Of a stretch of DNA of 64,000 nt, positions 1-12,816 are shown in pieces. The DNA comes from Cucumis sativus (taxonomy: Eukaryota; Streptophyta; Magnoliopsida; Cucurbitales; Cucurbitaceae): contig NC_026659.2 of the NCBI RefSeq assembly GCF_000004075.3, positions 12,283,473-12,347,472 on the forward strand. The letters are read 5' to 3'. The position numbers were made by a program, and so were the translations under genes. How positions within the stretch are numbered: the stretch's first letter is position 1; every line of letters starts with the position of its first letter. The notes under the pieces were generated by a model. The model was not told the origin of the DNA. It saw only the letters and a list, made by a program, of their open reading frames with translations, and made no database searches.

Positions 1-304
1 AGTAACATGCACACATATATTGATATCAAATTTTGGTCAAAGAAAACGTGTCACCCTCACATTACATCAGTATAATGTCTAAGTCAATAAGAAAATTGAT
101 TATTAGAGAATAAATAAGAAATTATTAGGTAACTCTTACGGAACCATTACAGACGATTTGAGTAAGATTATTTTGTTCATATCAAAACTAGGATACAAAT
201 TTCTTAATCTCTAGTAGGTTAGGATCAAATTTGATACTATTTTTACTTTTTGGCCTCACATCCATAACAATATGACTAATGATTCTAAAATAGTTAAATT
301 CATG

Positions 305-660
305 TTTTTTTCTTTAAAAATTATTTAAAAACATATATAATAATTAAAATTTTCAGTTTTTCAAAATTAAACAATTATGGTTTTTAAAACATATATATAA
401 TAATTAAAAATTAAAATTTACATTTTTTTCAATATTAAACAATTAAGATTTTACAACATATACATAATAATTAAAAATAAAACTTACATTTTTTTCAAAA
501 TTAAACAATTAAGTTTTCTTAAACATATATATAATAATTAATAATTAAAATTTACTTTTACATTTTTTCAAGATTAAACAATTAAATTTTCAGAAATATA
601 CAAATAACAATTACAAATTAAAATTTCCTTTTTCTTTTCAAAAATTAAACAATTAAAAAA
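305..660. repeat. Degenerate AT-rich tandem array, about 66-bp unit, 5 copies
   Basis: The core ATTAAACAATTA recurs at about 365, 433, 498, 566 and 641. Each copy is preceded by a variant of ACATATATAATAATTAAAA and a T-rich spacer. The spacing of roughly 65-75 bp and the gradual divergence of copies indicate an old minisatellite. Confidence 0.75.
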
Positions 661-2382
661 AGAGAAAAGTTTGAGAATGACAAAGGATAACAAATTGAAA
701 AATAACACATTTCAAAAAGTATTTTGATTTATTGCAAAATTGGTTGATGTAGATATTTCTTTTTTTACATTTTCACCCGATTTTACCTTTTTTATATAAA
801 GGAAATTATTTTCTCGCAGATACAGTGTATTTGTGTAGGTGAAAATAATGGAATATAAACTAGAATCACGAATACACTATCTTTGCAAATCATTTAGTTT
901 TATACAATATTAAATAAATATTTATTTTCGGGATGGATCTGATTGAATCAATATCCCCTAGATTTATGTCTAGGTTTCAAATCGAGTAATTAACGATTTA
1001 TTTATATAATTCATAATATATATATATACACACACTAATAGCTAATCAATAAGCTTTCGTTAATATTTAGTAACATTTTATTATATTATACATAGTACAC
1101 CATTTTCATATTTATAATTCAATATTTTCGAATTATATAGTCATAAATATTTATTTTATTATTTGAATTTGAAAGTTTAGTCGAAAGATCTCCAAAATTT
1201 GAATTTAGAATTTTATCCTTCCCTAAAATCGTACCTATTTTCCCTTATAATTATGCATTTAACGTTCCTTCCATAAAATGTTCATTTAACATAATAATAA
1301 ATTGAAGTTAAAACTTTTATAAAATGGTTCATGTAACGATCATTCCATAAAATGATTTTATTTGTTACTTTCCCCTACAATTATGATGCATTTAACAAGT
1401 AAAATTTCTCTTCCATAAAAGGAAATAACGATTTTCTAAATAGTGTCATTGAATCCTATTCACGGTCGTTTAACTAACCAAACTAATCATAAGATTTTCC
1501 AAACATAGTATGTGTTTTGTATGAATGATGGTATAAACAATTCGCCTAGGTATAGGATAATCTATATATTTCAAATATAGTATATTTAAATAGCTCAACA
1601 AAATGAGACATAATATTGAAAATAACACGAAAAACAATGTATTTTGCGAACAACATTCAAATTTGGTAAATTTTATCTAAATTTGCTATTTTGTTACTAG
1701 ACAATATTCCAGCAACCTCCCTGCAATAATGACAAATATATATATACAAGATTTTCAAATTTGTTATATTTTAAACAATTTATTAAATAATACCTAATAT
1801 ATACTTTAATAACAATTTGAATTCAAATTTGAATATATATTTTTAATTTTAATTTTTATAAAAATTTGAATTTAAATTTTAGAATTTAATTATGCGACAT
1901 TCTTCTTCTTCTAGGTTTTATTAGATAAAAGAAAATTTGAGAGAGGGGTAACAGACACATAGACAGAAGAATTGAATAAGTCTATCGTGTCCCCGATTGT
2001 TTCAGTCAAATGTTGTGGTGATTTTTTTGATGAATTGAAGAAGAAGTAGGTGATTCTCGTCGAATATCATCTAAAGAAATTTCGTCGAATTTTATGATTT
2101 CTTGTCAGAGGCTCTCTTCCGTGTTTTTGAAAATTGAATCAAAATTATGCGAAAAAGAGGAACAGGTCGTTAATGACAATTTTTCTAATCTTTGTAGGAG
2201 AATTTTTTATATAGCATATGTTATTTCAATTACAATGTATTTTGGATATTGTACTTTTTCATATTCGATAGAAGCATTTCAGGGATAGTTTCATTTATTT
2301 ATTTTTCTAATTCTTATATTTTATTATTATAATAATTTGAATTTATTTTTGCTATTTTATCGAAATAAAACTCATAATTGGC

Positions 2383-2450
2383 TATTTTTCTTCCCATCTC
2401 TTGAAAATGATTAAATTATTTTTCTTCCCAACTCTTGAAAATGATTAAAT
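2383..2450. repeat. Tandem duplication of a 34-bp unit
   Basis: Two adjacent 34-bp copies (2383-2416 and 2417-2450), each containing TTTTTCTTCCCA and CTCTTGAAAATGATT, differ by one base. This looks like a recent slippage or repair duplication. Confidence 0.85.
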
Positions 2451-4838
2451 TAAATAAGACAGGGAACTTGAGGTGGAAGAGTGGGTTCACTTTTGACATT
2501 TAATTTATTTTTCCTTAAACATGAACGGTCGATCTTCTGAGTTTTTTTCTTTTTCCTTTTAAATTACATTATTTTTCTAAATTGTTTCTAAACTAAGTTA
2601 TTTTTCTAATAAGTTTTCAAAAAGACATTAACTTAATAAAATATCCTCAAATGAAAACACTATGATAGTAGAACATAATGAAAGAATTTCCATTCCTGGC
2701 TCGCTTTGTTTCCTTTCTCGAGATGTGCATCAACTTCATACATATCATGTCCTTTACTCCCATCTACACTACTTTCATATACATTTGACCTCTTCCAAGT
2801 TCATCCCTTTCATACACCCCAAGTGGTGATGCCCAACACCACTTTTGTACAACAACACTTCCATCCACTGAATGTCCACCACTTTCCTACACCTCAAAAC
2901 CCTTCAGTTATTATCCTTTTCTGCATACAAACACAGGCCAATACATCACTTTATTTCATGCATGCACTAGAGCCCTTAAATTAAACATGCACCAATTTCA
3001 TGCAATCATATAACCGTGTTAACAACTACTGGTTTAAGCTCATGATTGGTCATGACAAACTAGATCATAATTACATAATCAATCACACATGACAAACATT
3101 AATGATTATTTCACATTTAATCACATGAAAACCTGTCATGTTAATGTATATATAAGTTAAAACTTTAGCTGGCAAGGCGTCAAAACGATATCCAATAATT
3201 TGTCTTGTTTAGTATTAAAGCTTTTCAGTATGAGAGCCACTTATATCTCAAAATTGAATTACAATTAATGCCTAATGACCTGAGATCCCTTACTTTGAAT
3301 TAAAACCTAAATACAAACCAAAATCATGTTTCTTATTTGCTAAACTAAACACTTGAAAACACACTATTAATCTCATGTTTCTTTTAACATAACTTATCCA
3401 AAGTGTAGGTGGTTCAAAATCTATTTTAAAATAAGCAGAGCAAAGGTTATAGAAAAAAATAGAAGAAAAACAACCAACCAAAACCATCCATAGGTGACCG
3501 TACCAAAAAAGTAAAGACGAAGGTGGAATTGACCGTTACACATTATTGAAGGTTACTTCGAAGCAATTAGGACAAAGACGAGCACCTGCACCTTGCCCGG
3601 TTCAAATTTTCGAGACCTCCAAGGGATCGGAGAATAGAAGAGATCAACGTTGTGGCACTACGAAGATTGATGGAAATGGAGGATCCGATGCACACGGATC
3701 ATGCCGAGCTTCGATAAAAAGTGCCCAGCACCGCGATGTTCCACCTTAGTGCTGCGACACCCACAAAATTTGTATATAAATGACTTTTTTTGTTTTAGGT
3801 CAAAACAGTGGAGTGTTAGGTCAATTTTAAAGCACTGGACTTGGTTTTGGCCATTCTTTGCCATAACCCATGAGATTTCTTTAGATTTTGAGATGTATTT
3901 GTACATTTTGGCATCAATATTCAAGTGTTGATGAATGGTTAAAGAATGATTCAACATTACTTGATCCACGTAAAGACCATAGGATATATTCACATTCCCT
4001 CTTATCAAGGTGAAAACGTTCCTCAACACACACTTTTGTGGAAAGAGATAGCCAAGAGTCACTACACCTTGGAAGAACTTTTGTTCTTGAGGCTGCATGC
4101 TAACTTAAAACGTTAAGAAGAAACCCAAGCGCAGGAAAGTGACAAAAACGTTGAAGGCACCAATGAAAATCAGCTATGGAGAGACGTTATCAAGAAATAA
4201 AGAGCCTTCATCCCTTTTATAGGCACCGAAGAAAGTAGTTTAGGAGGGCTGAAATTCAAGCTCTAAACGATTCCCAAGGGAAATCGAAGCTACCCAACTG
4301 AAGAGAATGTGAAATTTGCAGCTGTTTTTACTTATTCAAATTCTAGAAATTTATAATGCGAGTGAATCACTCCACAGTTGAGGGCGCATCAGATAAAAAA
4401 TTACAGGAATGAACAAAAACTTGCTAAATTCACGAAAGCAGCTCTAAACTACCAAATAACAACATTTAAACATGATTATCTCCTAGTGAGCTTAGTTTAA
4501 CAAATTATAACTAAAATTACAGGAGCACGAATACAATTTTGAGTAAATGTTTCACAAATAAGGGCTAAAAACATCCATTTCATGACATGAATCACTATGG
4601 CTTGATTGTTAGGACTTTAAAATCTCCCAGTTGCGAAAGGTATTGAAACCTAAAATATGTAAATGTGTTACGATACATTTGACCAATTTAACGTAATGTC
4701 ACAATCAATTTCATGCTAGAACTGTATGGAGTCAAGTTTTGGAAGGGGTAAAGAGATAAGCAAATATAGATATGCCTATATCCCGACACGCATTGTCGTT
4801 GGTTGGGCAAGGAGGAATAAAATAATAATATATATTTT

Positions 4839-4841
4839 TGC
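4839..4841. repeat. CACTA-1 left target-site duplication (TGC)
   Basis: TGC directly precedes the CACTAG terminus and recurs at 14982-14984 directly after the other end. The 3-bp size fits CACTA insertion. Confidence 0.85.
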
Positions 4842-4995
4842 CACTAGAAGAAAACCTGTCTACTATGACAGTTATATATCTCAAAAAATGAATGGAAGAA
4901 AAAAAAACTGTCACAAAATAGAAAATTTCGCGTTTTTGGCGGGAAAAGACGAAATTTTTCGGAAAACACTTTTCGCGACAGTTATTTAATGTCAT
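4842..4995 (+). repeat. CACTA-1 left terminal inverted repeat and subterminal repeats
   Basis: The terminal 34 bp (4842-4875) are followed by repeated motifs such as ACTGTCACAAAA, GCGACAGTTATTT and AATGTCATAG. The same motif family fills the right end of the element. In CACTA elements such subterminal repeats bind the TNPA-type protein. Confidence 0.85.
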
Positions 4996-5099
4996 AGAAT
5001 GTTAGGGTTAAAAATTTTATTATTTTATATTTAAAAAATTAAAATTACATATTTATATTTTAAAAAAACCCAAATTCCCCAAATTTTTCCCCAAAATCC

Positions 5100-5951
5100 C
5101 CAAAATTTTCCCCAAAATCTTCCTCCCATTCGCGTGCCCTAACTTTCCCCTAAATTTCCCCCAATTTCTTCCTCCCCTCCGCGTGAAGTCCCGTCGCCTT
5201 TCTCCCATTTCTGACCGTCTGAAGTCCCGTCGCCACTACCACCCCCCTCCTGCCCGTCCGTCGAAACCTTCTCCACCAACCCGTCGCCACCACCCCCGTC
5301 TTCTCCAAACGTCTCCAATCAACCCGAAGCTTCAAATCGTGGGCGTTGGTCGTCACCCCTCTCCTCCGCCGGTAAGCTTCTCTTCCTTATCTCTTTCTCT
5401 CTCTCTCTCTATCAAGTTCTTCGTTGTCTCCATTGGATTGTTTCTTGAGTTTCAGTTTATCCCAATTTCAGTCATTAATCTTTGATTTTCTGTTATATGA
5501 CCTTAATTCGTTCTTGCAACCACATGAGCTTATTTTGTGAATTTGAGTTATGCTCAATTTGTGTTTTCTAACGGTTAGTTTCTCTTCAATTTTAATTTCT
5601 GAGTTAGCTTATTAGTCTAATTACTTGTACAATGTAAGCCAAACTACTTATACAAACCTACCCTAATCAACTAACTAAAGACAAACTATTGTTATAATTA
5701 TTTGTCAACTAATTCCCTTCATCATTCATCATGTCTGTAAAGGAAATTGTCCTTGAAATGTTTTAGAATAATTAGGGGTTTTTGAACCTAGTCCATAAGT
5801 TTCCTTCAAGAAAATTCCTAAATGGTATGAAATAAATTATTAAGTACTTTGAGGATTATCTACCGTTTTGAAAGTTTGAGTTTTAAAAGTTGTTGCCTAT
5901 AATCTCTTTTGTAATCAGGTTTATTTCGAGGCCAACTTAGACCTCTACACA
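5100..5951 (+). promoter_or_regulatory. Leader region of the TNP2 gene with a probable 5'UTR intron (5372-5918)
   Basis: A C-rich leader (5120-5370) ends at a strong donor, G/GTAAGC at 5372. An acceptor, TAATCAG at 5912-5918, lies 33 bp before the ATG at 5952. A CT microsatellite (about 5393-5412) lies just inside the intron. A plus-strand reading frame at 5183-5485 crosses the donor and is not supported as a protein. The intron is inferred from splice signals only. Confidence 0.5.
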
Positions 5952-8900
5952 ATGGACAAGTCATGGATGACCCAAAATAGGATGTCAAGAGAATATGATT
6001 TAGGAGTCGAAAGGTTCATTAAATTTGGGTTGAGTCATGCCAAAGGTCTTAATTCAATTAGATGTCCATGTTTGAATTGCGGCAATCGTTTACTTAAGGA
6101 TGTCTCAACAGTTCGGTATCATCTGTATGCCAATGGAATTGATAAGAGTTACAAGGTATGGTTCTGGCATGGTGAAGAATTGAACTCAGATAACGTTGCC
6201 AACACGATGGAAACTACAGTGGATGAAACTGATGAAAACGACGATTTATTTAATACAATTAATATGGTTCAATCTGTTCAAGAACAATCTTTTAATGCAT
6301 CAAATACCTTCGACACTATGTTTGATGACGCGAAGAAACCCTTATACCCAGGATGTAAGAAATTCACAAAGTTATCAGCCCTCGTGAGATTGTATAACCT
6401 GAAGGTTAGGTATGGTTGGACGAATACTAGCTTCTCTGAATTGCTGTCCATAATAAGTGATCTATTACCTGATAACAATGAAATTCCATGTTCTTTGTAC
6501 GAAGCGAAGAAAACACTTGGTGCCCTAGGACTGAGTTACCAAAAGATTGATGCATGCCCTAATGATTGTTGCTTGTACAGAAAAGAATATGAAAAGTTGA
6601 CCAAGTGCCCTAAGTGTGGTTTGTCAAGGTGGAAGATCGCTAAGAACTCAAAAAAGGAAAAAAGTGGTGTGGCTGCTAAGCAGATGTGGTACTTTCCAAT
6701 AATTCCAAGATTTATAAGAATGTTCAAGAGATCTGAAAATGCTAAGAACTTGCGTTGGCATGCGATAGATAGACAAGTTGATGGTGTTTTGAGACACCCG
6801 GCTGACACTCCATCATGGAGGTTGATAGACCACATGTGGCCAACCTTTGGGTCAGAACCGAGAAATCTCCGTTTGGGTTTGTCTACTGATGGAATTAACC
6901 CATTTGGAGATATGTCGACGACGTACAGTTGTTGGCCCATCATCACTACAATATACAACCTTCCACCATGGCTGTGTATGAGAAGAAAACATTTGATGCT
7001 GACAATGTTAATATCAGGTCCAAAGCAACCGGGGTACGATATCAATACGTACTTAGCACCTTTAATTGATGATCTACAAACGTTGTGGACGGATGGAGTT
7101 CGTTGTTTCGATGCATATAAGGAAGAATATTTCACACTGCGGGCTGTCTTATTATGGACCATCAACGATTTTCCAGCATACGGTAATCTATGCGGTTTTA
7201 GTGTGAAAGGATATAAGGCTTGTCCAATATGTGGAGAGGAGACTACTTCTATAAGATTGCAACATGGAAAGAAAATGTCATACATGGGACACAGGAAATA
7301 TTTGCCAAGACGTCATCCATACAGATTACAAAAAAAAAAAATTAATGGGAAGCAAGAGCATGGAATTCCTCCACAACCCTTATCGGACGAGGCCATGTAC
7401 CTTAAGATGAAAGACATGATATTTTCATGTGGGAAGAAGTGTGGGAAGACTGTGCATAATGAAGGTGGCAATGACTATTGGAAAAGAAGACCTGCTTTTT
7501 TTCAACTACCATATTGGAAACACTTGCATGTTCGACACTGTTTAGACATAATGCATATTGAAAAAAATGTATGCATGAACATAGTGGGCACCTTACTTGA
7601 TATACCAGGAAAAAGTAAGGATGGGATGAATACTAGACTTGACTTGGTTGAGATGAAAATTAGACCAGAATTGGCACCAACGTTTACTGGTAATAGAACT
7701 TATATCCCTGCGGCATGTTATACACTGTCAAAAGAAGAGAAGTATCGATTTTGCAAGACTTTGTCAGAAATTAAAGTTCCAGAAGGTTATTCAGCAAATA
7801 TTAGTAGTCGTGTCTCTTTGGATGACTTAAAACTGACCGGCCTTAAGTCGCACGACTGTCATGTTTTAATGCAGCAACTGCTTCCAATTGCAATACGTTC
7901 AGTCCTACCGAAGAATGTGAGGTACACTATTAGTAGATTGTGCTTCTTCTTCAATGCGATTTGTGCCAAAAGTTTTTCTGTCTCAGATCTTGATGCACTT
8001 CAAGAAGATATAGTTCTGACTTTATGCAATCTTGAGAAGTATTTCCCACCCTCGTTTTTTACAATCATGGTTCACCTTGTCGTTCATCTCGTTAGAGAAG
8101 TAAAGCTTTGTGGACCAGTATATTTGCGATGGATGTACCCATTTGAACGATGCATGAAAGTGTTGAAAAGTTATGTTCGCAGTAGAGCTCGACCGGAAGG
8201 ATGCATTGCAGAAGCAAGCATATGCGAGGAGGCAGTTGAATTCTGTTCAGATTTTCTTTCTGGATTAGATCCTATTGGACTTGGGTCACTCAATTCAAGG
8301 ACAGAAATACAAAGTGATCGACCGCTATCAGCAGGAACATACGTTCGATCCGATGTCCAACAACTCAAGCAAGCACATCTTCATGTCTTACAGAACATTG
8401 GAGAAGTGCACCCATACGTTGAGTAAGCATTCATATGAGTATATACTGCCATTAATTTACCCTCAAGCCACCAATTTAATGTATGAAACATTTCGTAGGC
8501 AACATTTCAATCAATTAAAGATGGAAAATCGCAGAAGAGCAAAAAATGAACAGTGGCTACAAGTTGAACATAATCGATCCTTCAGTGCATGGTTTAGGGA
8601 TCGGGTACATACACAATCAAAAATTTATTTTCGTTTAATCTAATTGTTCAATATTTAGAACGACTAATTGTTCTATTCAATAGGTGATGAGTGAACTACA
8701 GGAAGGGAAGGTTCTCTCGAACACCATACGTTGGCTTGCACATGGACCCCACCCTGCTTTAATGATGTACGACGGATACATAATTAATGGAACGTCTTAC
8801 CACACAAAATCTCGTGATGACTACCGAACGGTGCAAAACAGTGGGATTATGTTAGTCGCAACAACAATGCAAGTGTCAAGTGCGAAGGACAAAAACCCGG

Positions 8901-9317
8901 TCGTCTGTGACATGTCTTTCTATGGCACCATTCAAGAGATTTGGGAAGTCAACTACAATATGTTTAAGGTTGTTCTTTTCAAATGCAATTGGGTTGAAAA
9001 TAATGCTGGTGTTCGAAAGGACGATCTGAACTACACACTGGTGGACCTTAGTCGAATTGGCCACTCTTCAGATTCGTTCATTATTGCCACACACGGAAGA
9101 CAAGTATTCTATGTCACAGATCCTGTTGATCCAAGATGGTCGGTTGTTGTGATGCCACCCGAGAAGGACTTTCCCCACAAATGTTGTTGATGATGACATA
9201 AGTGACATCTTGCCTCACTATCCCCCACTCTCTTCTTACCACACAACTTTTGATTATGACGAAGGTGGTGAAACATATGCTAGACCTGACTATGAAGGCA
9301 CATGGGTTACCAATTGA
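5952..9317 (+). CDS. CACTA transposase, TNP2 family (TNPD-like), 3 coding exons, C-terminal frameshift
   Basis: Cut-and-paste transposase of CACTA-1. Exons are 5952-8422, 8499-8604 and 8684 onward, with GT-AG introns of 76 and 79 bp. The conserved frame continues across both. Domain order fits the family: an N-terminal transposase-associated Cys-rich region (about residues 1-75; RCPCLNCGN), the TNP2 core (about 220-560) with candidate catalytic Asp313 (STDGINPFG) and Asp406 (TINDFPAYGN), a zinc-like CPICG at 424-428 and HCLDIMHIEKNV, then DUF4218-like (about 670-770), and DUF4216-like sequence in exon 3. The third exon stays open to TGA at 9190, giving about 1027 residues. The tail typical of relatives continues in another frame to TGA at 9315-9317, because a C4 run at 9173-9176 appears one base too long. 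The core is intact, so the protein may still act. ATG 5952 is chosen because the conserved N-terminus begins there. Confidence 0.92.
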
Positions 9318-9681
9318 CTATCCCCACAAATGAGTTAATCATTGTTGTTTTATTCTTCTTTGTAGGACTATTCCATTTTCAGAGATGACTACTTCAGAAT
9401 GTACCGTTATCAAGTTTTCTTTTCATGTTCAATACTTTCTTTGTTTTCAAATTTCGGAGAATTTTATGTAGTAGATGTTCTAATTTGAAAGTGTTATGTG
9501 CTTTACCATATTTAGTGTGAATTTTGCCTAATTAAGTTTATCTGAATTGTTTCCTATTTTCTTTGAGAACCAAGGGTTTATTAATGTTTAGTTATGTTAA
9601 CACTTTTTTGGTTATTTCATATTTCACATTTACAATTAAATCACATGTATTATGTTTTAAATCACATGTATGTTTGCAGTA

Positions 9682-12600
9682 ATGGTTCATTCAGATGATG
9701 ATGAGGGTGCTACACCCATTCAAAGAGGGGAAACTAGTAGTGAGAAAAAGAAACGTGGCCCTACGGGAATGAAAGATATAACACGTTTTAGTAGTGAGGG
9801 ACGGAGAATGGTTATTCAGTACAATGAACTAGGTCAACCGATTGGACCGAATGCAACGAAGTTGAAGAGTTTTATTGGAACGACCGTAAGGTTTCACGTT
9901 CCTATCACGTACTCTACTTGGCATGTTGTTCCAATGGAGATGAAGGATAAAATTTATGAATTGATTGAGGTAAAAATGCTTCTTACTGACTGTTTTTAGG
10001 TTAAACTACCAACTTCAACAGATTTAATACATTTGATTTTCTTTTTTTTTTTGTAGGCCGACTTCATTCTTGACCCCAAGTCGAAGAAAAGCATACTTCA
10101 AAACGCGGGAGTATGCTATCGTGGGTTCAAGTCGAGATTGACAACTACGTACGTACTTCCATTTAAGGACGATGTGAAGAAATTAAAACACCCACCAGCG
10201 GAATACTCATTCATCGATCAAGACCATTGGGATGAATTTGTGGCTTCACGGTTGAAGGAAGATTTTGAAGTACGTATGGATATCCAAACATTTTCTTATA
10301 CTTTATGTACAATTTGTTTACACAAATATGTTAATTTAATAGAGGTTATACAACTTTTTCCACAGAAAAAAAAGTGAAGACGGTAAACTTGAAAAGGAGC
10401 CTGTACAAATACAACCATAGAACATCTCGCAAGGGGTATGCAAATCTGGTTGAGGAGTTGGTAAGTAACTGCCCTTAAAGATGTTCTTTGTTTTCATGAT
10501 GTTAGATTCCAAATATAACATATACTGTTTATGTAGCGTGCATCTTCTTCGTCAGATCAAATAGATCGATCGATAGTATGGAAACATGCACGGTTGGATC
10601 GTAAGGGAGAGTTCCAAGATAAAGAGACGATGGACGTTGCCAATCTCATTGTAAGTTAACAAGTTGAGAAAATTTGGCAACTTATAATTTCCATGTTTTT
10701 TTTGTTACTATGGTTTCACATCTTTTAATTTCAATTTCATGCACTATTTTAGGACGATCTAATGGGCAACCAGAAGGGACGTAGTTTATCTGGTGGTGAC
10801 GATGTTCTCACCCAGGCATTGGGAGGGAAAGATCGTCCGGGCATACTCCGAGGCGTGGGGAAGTACGTGACTAAGAAACAATATTTCCATACCCCAAAGG
10901 AATGTAAAGAAGGTAATGAGGAGAGGATAGTGTTTGAGGAACGTGATCAAATGGGCAAACGAATTATCAAGCTAGAAGCGGAGTTGCATAGAATGAAAAA
11001 AGATGAGTGTGCAAAAGGAGATGAGGAAGAAGAAGACCCTATTATGTGTTCGAAAGGAACACCATCAGTTGAAGGGGTTTCAGATGATGATACTGAAGAC
11101 ATAGCCTCTGATTCAGTACCAGATAAAGCAGTTGACGTTGTGACAGAAGTGAACAAAGAAGAAAATGTGGGGGACACAAGATCAAGTGACTTGAAGGTCA
11201 GTTTAAAGTATACTTTAATAATTAAGGCACACTGCTCCACAACAATTCTATATACGTGTTTAATCTTGTAAGAAGTTTGACATAACCCTGAAAACGTATT
11301 GACTAACTTTACGTGCACATATTTAACATATAATTCTACGTAGGTTGGAACTCCGTGTATGCTTGCGTTTGAAACTGAAGATACTATCATTGCACATGGG
11401 ACAATATTTGATGCTGAAGGTGACGGTGAGAACATCAAGGTATCAGTGGATGTTGTCCTCGATGGCCAATGTGTGATTCCAAATCCGACAAAGGAAGGAG
11501 TCACGAAACTGACGCATGAAGTCGGATCACATTTAATGTGGCCACGACATCTTGTTCTTACTAGGAATGATAAGGTAATTGTCTGTCTTATTGTGTTGGA
11601 GTTTTTATGCATCAAATTATACTAACAGTAGTTTAAATTTTTGTGATAGAAGGAAACTGTGGGCTTCAATACGGATCTGTCCACATTCTCTAGTGCAGCA
11701 TATCTACGTGCTCCAGTGGCACTCCGGTGTTTGGTTAGACTCGTTGAACATATGGAGTCATCGATTCAACTAAACACGCCTTTAGAGCTATTCGGTGTGA
11801 AGAGAAAATGTTGCATTATGGTTGAGTCACTTAGGGATTTCTCGTCAATGCAGCCAATATGCACATCATGCCTAGATGCTTACATGATGTAAGATTTCCT
11901 TTTAATATATATACGTCATTGATGGTTGCGGTCTCCTTTTAATTGTAATGTCATTTCATTGTGTAGGTACCTTCACACAATTATGGTACAAGGACGAAGT
12001 TCAAGCTTGTTCAAGTTCATGGATGCCGGATCTGTAAGTTACTCGAGTTACAAACAATCGCGTGCGCAGTTGTTGAATGCTCGACTTCTCGGAGCCGAGT
12101 ATGACCAAGTAGTATTGTTCCCATACAACTCTGGGTAAGCGCATGATAATGACATTTTCATTAACATTCACGATTTGAATTCACTATTAAAATATTAATT
12201 TATAATGGTGGAAATGTGTTCTTAGCAATCACTGGACATTGGTCGTTGTTAATCCTACAAAGGGTGCTGCATATTGGATTGACCCGTTGAAGAATCGGAT
12301 TGACGGAGACATGAGTGAAGTGCTTCAGATGTAGGTCATATTATTGTCGTTAATGTCTTTATTATGTGTGCAACTATTTTAATTATGTAACAATCTTATA
12401 TTATGTGGTAGGTCATTCAATATATCAAAGAAGAAAAAACCGAGTTGGAAGGTTGTTAAGGTATGTGGCATTGACCAGTAGGGTAGTCGTAAATAAGTTA
12501 TTAATTTAAACGTTTCACATGTATTTTTTGTATTCTACATCCAGTGTCCCAAACAAAATGGGGTGGTAGAATGCGGGTACTATGTTATGCGATTCATGCG

Positions 12601-12816
12601 GGACATAATTTCTGCGAGGAGTACTTCGATTGTAGATGTCGTAAGTATTAGAGTTTTCGAACCACTTTATGTCATTGTTTGGAATGAAAAAATAATTCTT
12701 AACCACTTTATTATTTACAGATGAAAAGTTTACCTTGTACGTACTGTCAAGATGAAATCGATGAAGTTAGATCGGAATTGGCGGAGTTCCTTTTTAAGCA
12801 CGTACATCGTGCTTAG
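9682..12816 (+). pseudogene. CACTA second gene: TNPA-like (Ptta/En/Spm) protein fused to Ulp1 (C48) protease, 12 exons, one frameshift
   Basis: Inferred coding exons: 9682-9969, 10057-10269, 10366-10460, 10537-10650, 10753-11196, 11344-11574, 11650-11888, 11967-12134, 12226-12330, 12412-12460, 12545-12640 and 12721-12816. All have GT-AG borders, and phases agree except at exon 3. That exon is 95 bp between phase-0 borders, and its A8 run (10366-10373) appears one base short. The intact product would be about 712 residues. The N-terminal half matches the plant transposase Ptta/En/Spm family (motifs RLTTTYVLPFKDD, DHWDEFVASRL, SRKGYANL, DVLTQALGG). A DUF8039-like segment lies in exon 6. The C-terminal part is a Ulp1-like cysteine protease with His in GNHWTLVVV, Asp in AYWIDPL, Gln in CPKQNG and Cys in VECGYYVM. 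By family, Ulp1 proteases cleave SUMO. Why a transposon carries one is unknown. Confidence 0.85.

Larger units (their letters stand above)
1..4841. other. AT-rich intergenic region, no gene supported
   Basis: This stretch is very AT-rich up to about 2700 and more mixed afterwards. Short open frames exist (for example 2094-2288, 2706-2984 and 3658-4098), but none shows a family motif, codon periodicity or splice context that I recognise. Positions 3540-3770 are a locally GC-richer block with overlapping short frames on both strands, possibly an old transposon or gene remnant that I cannot identify. Two local repeats are listed separately. Confidence 0.6.

Noticed and set aside
3658..4098. 146-codon minus-strand frame
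   Set aside because: No family motif, no signal or splice context; composition is that of surrounding DNA.
5183..5485. Plus-strand open frame of 100 codons
   Set aside because: Crosses a strong splice donor at 5372 and a CT microsatellite. Its Pro/Ser composition follows from C-rich leader DNA.
6536..7285. 249-codon minus-strand frame
   Set aside because: Antisense shadow of the TNP2 transposase core.
8424..8426. TAA as a true frameshift or stop in TNP2
   Set aside because: A 76-bp GT-AG intron (8423-8498) restores the conserved frame exactly, so no lesion is needed here.
10947..11615. 222-codon minus-strand frame
   Set aside because: Antisense to exons 5 and 6 of the CACTA second gene; crosses their splice sites.
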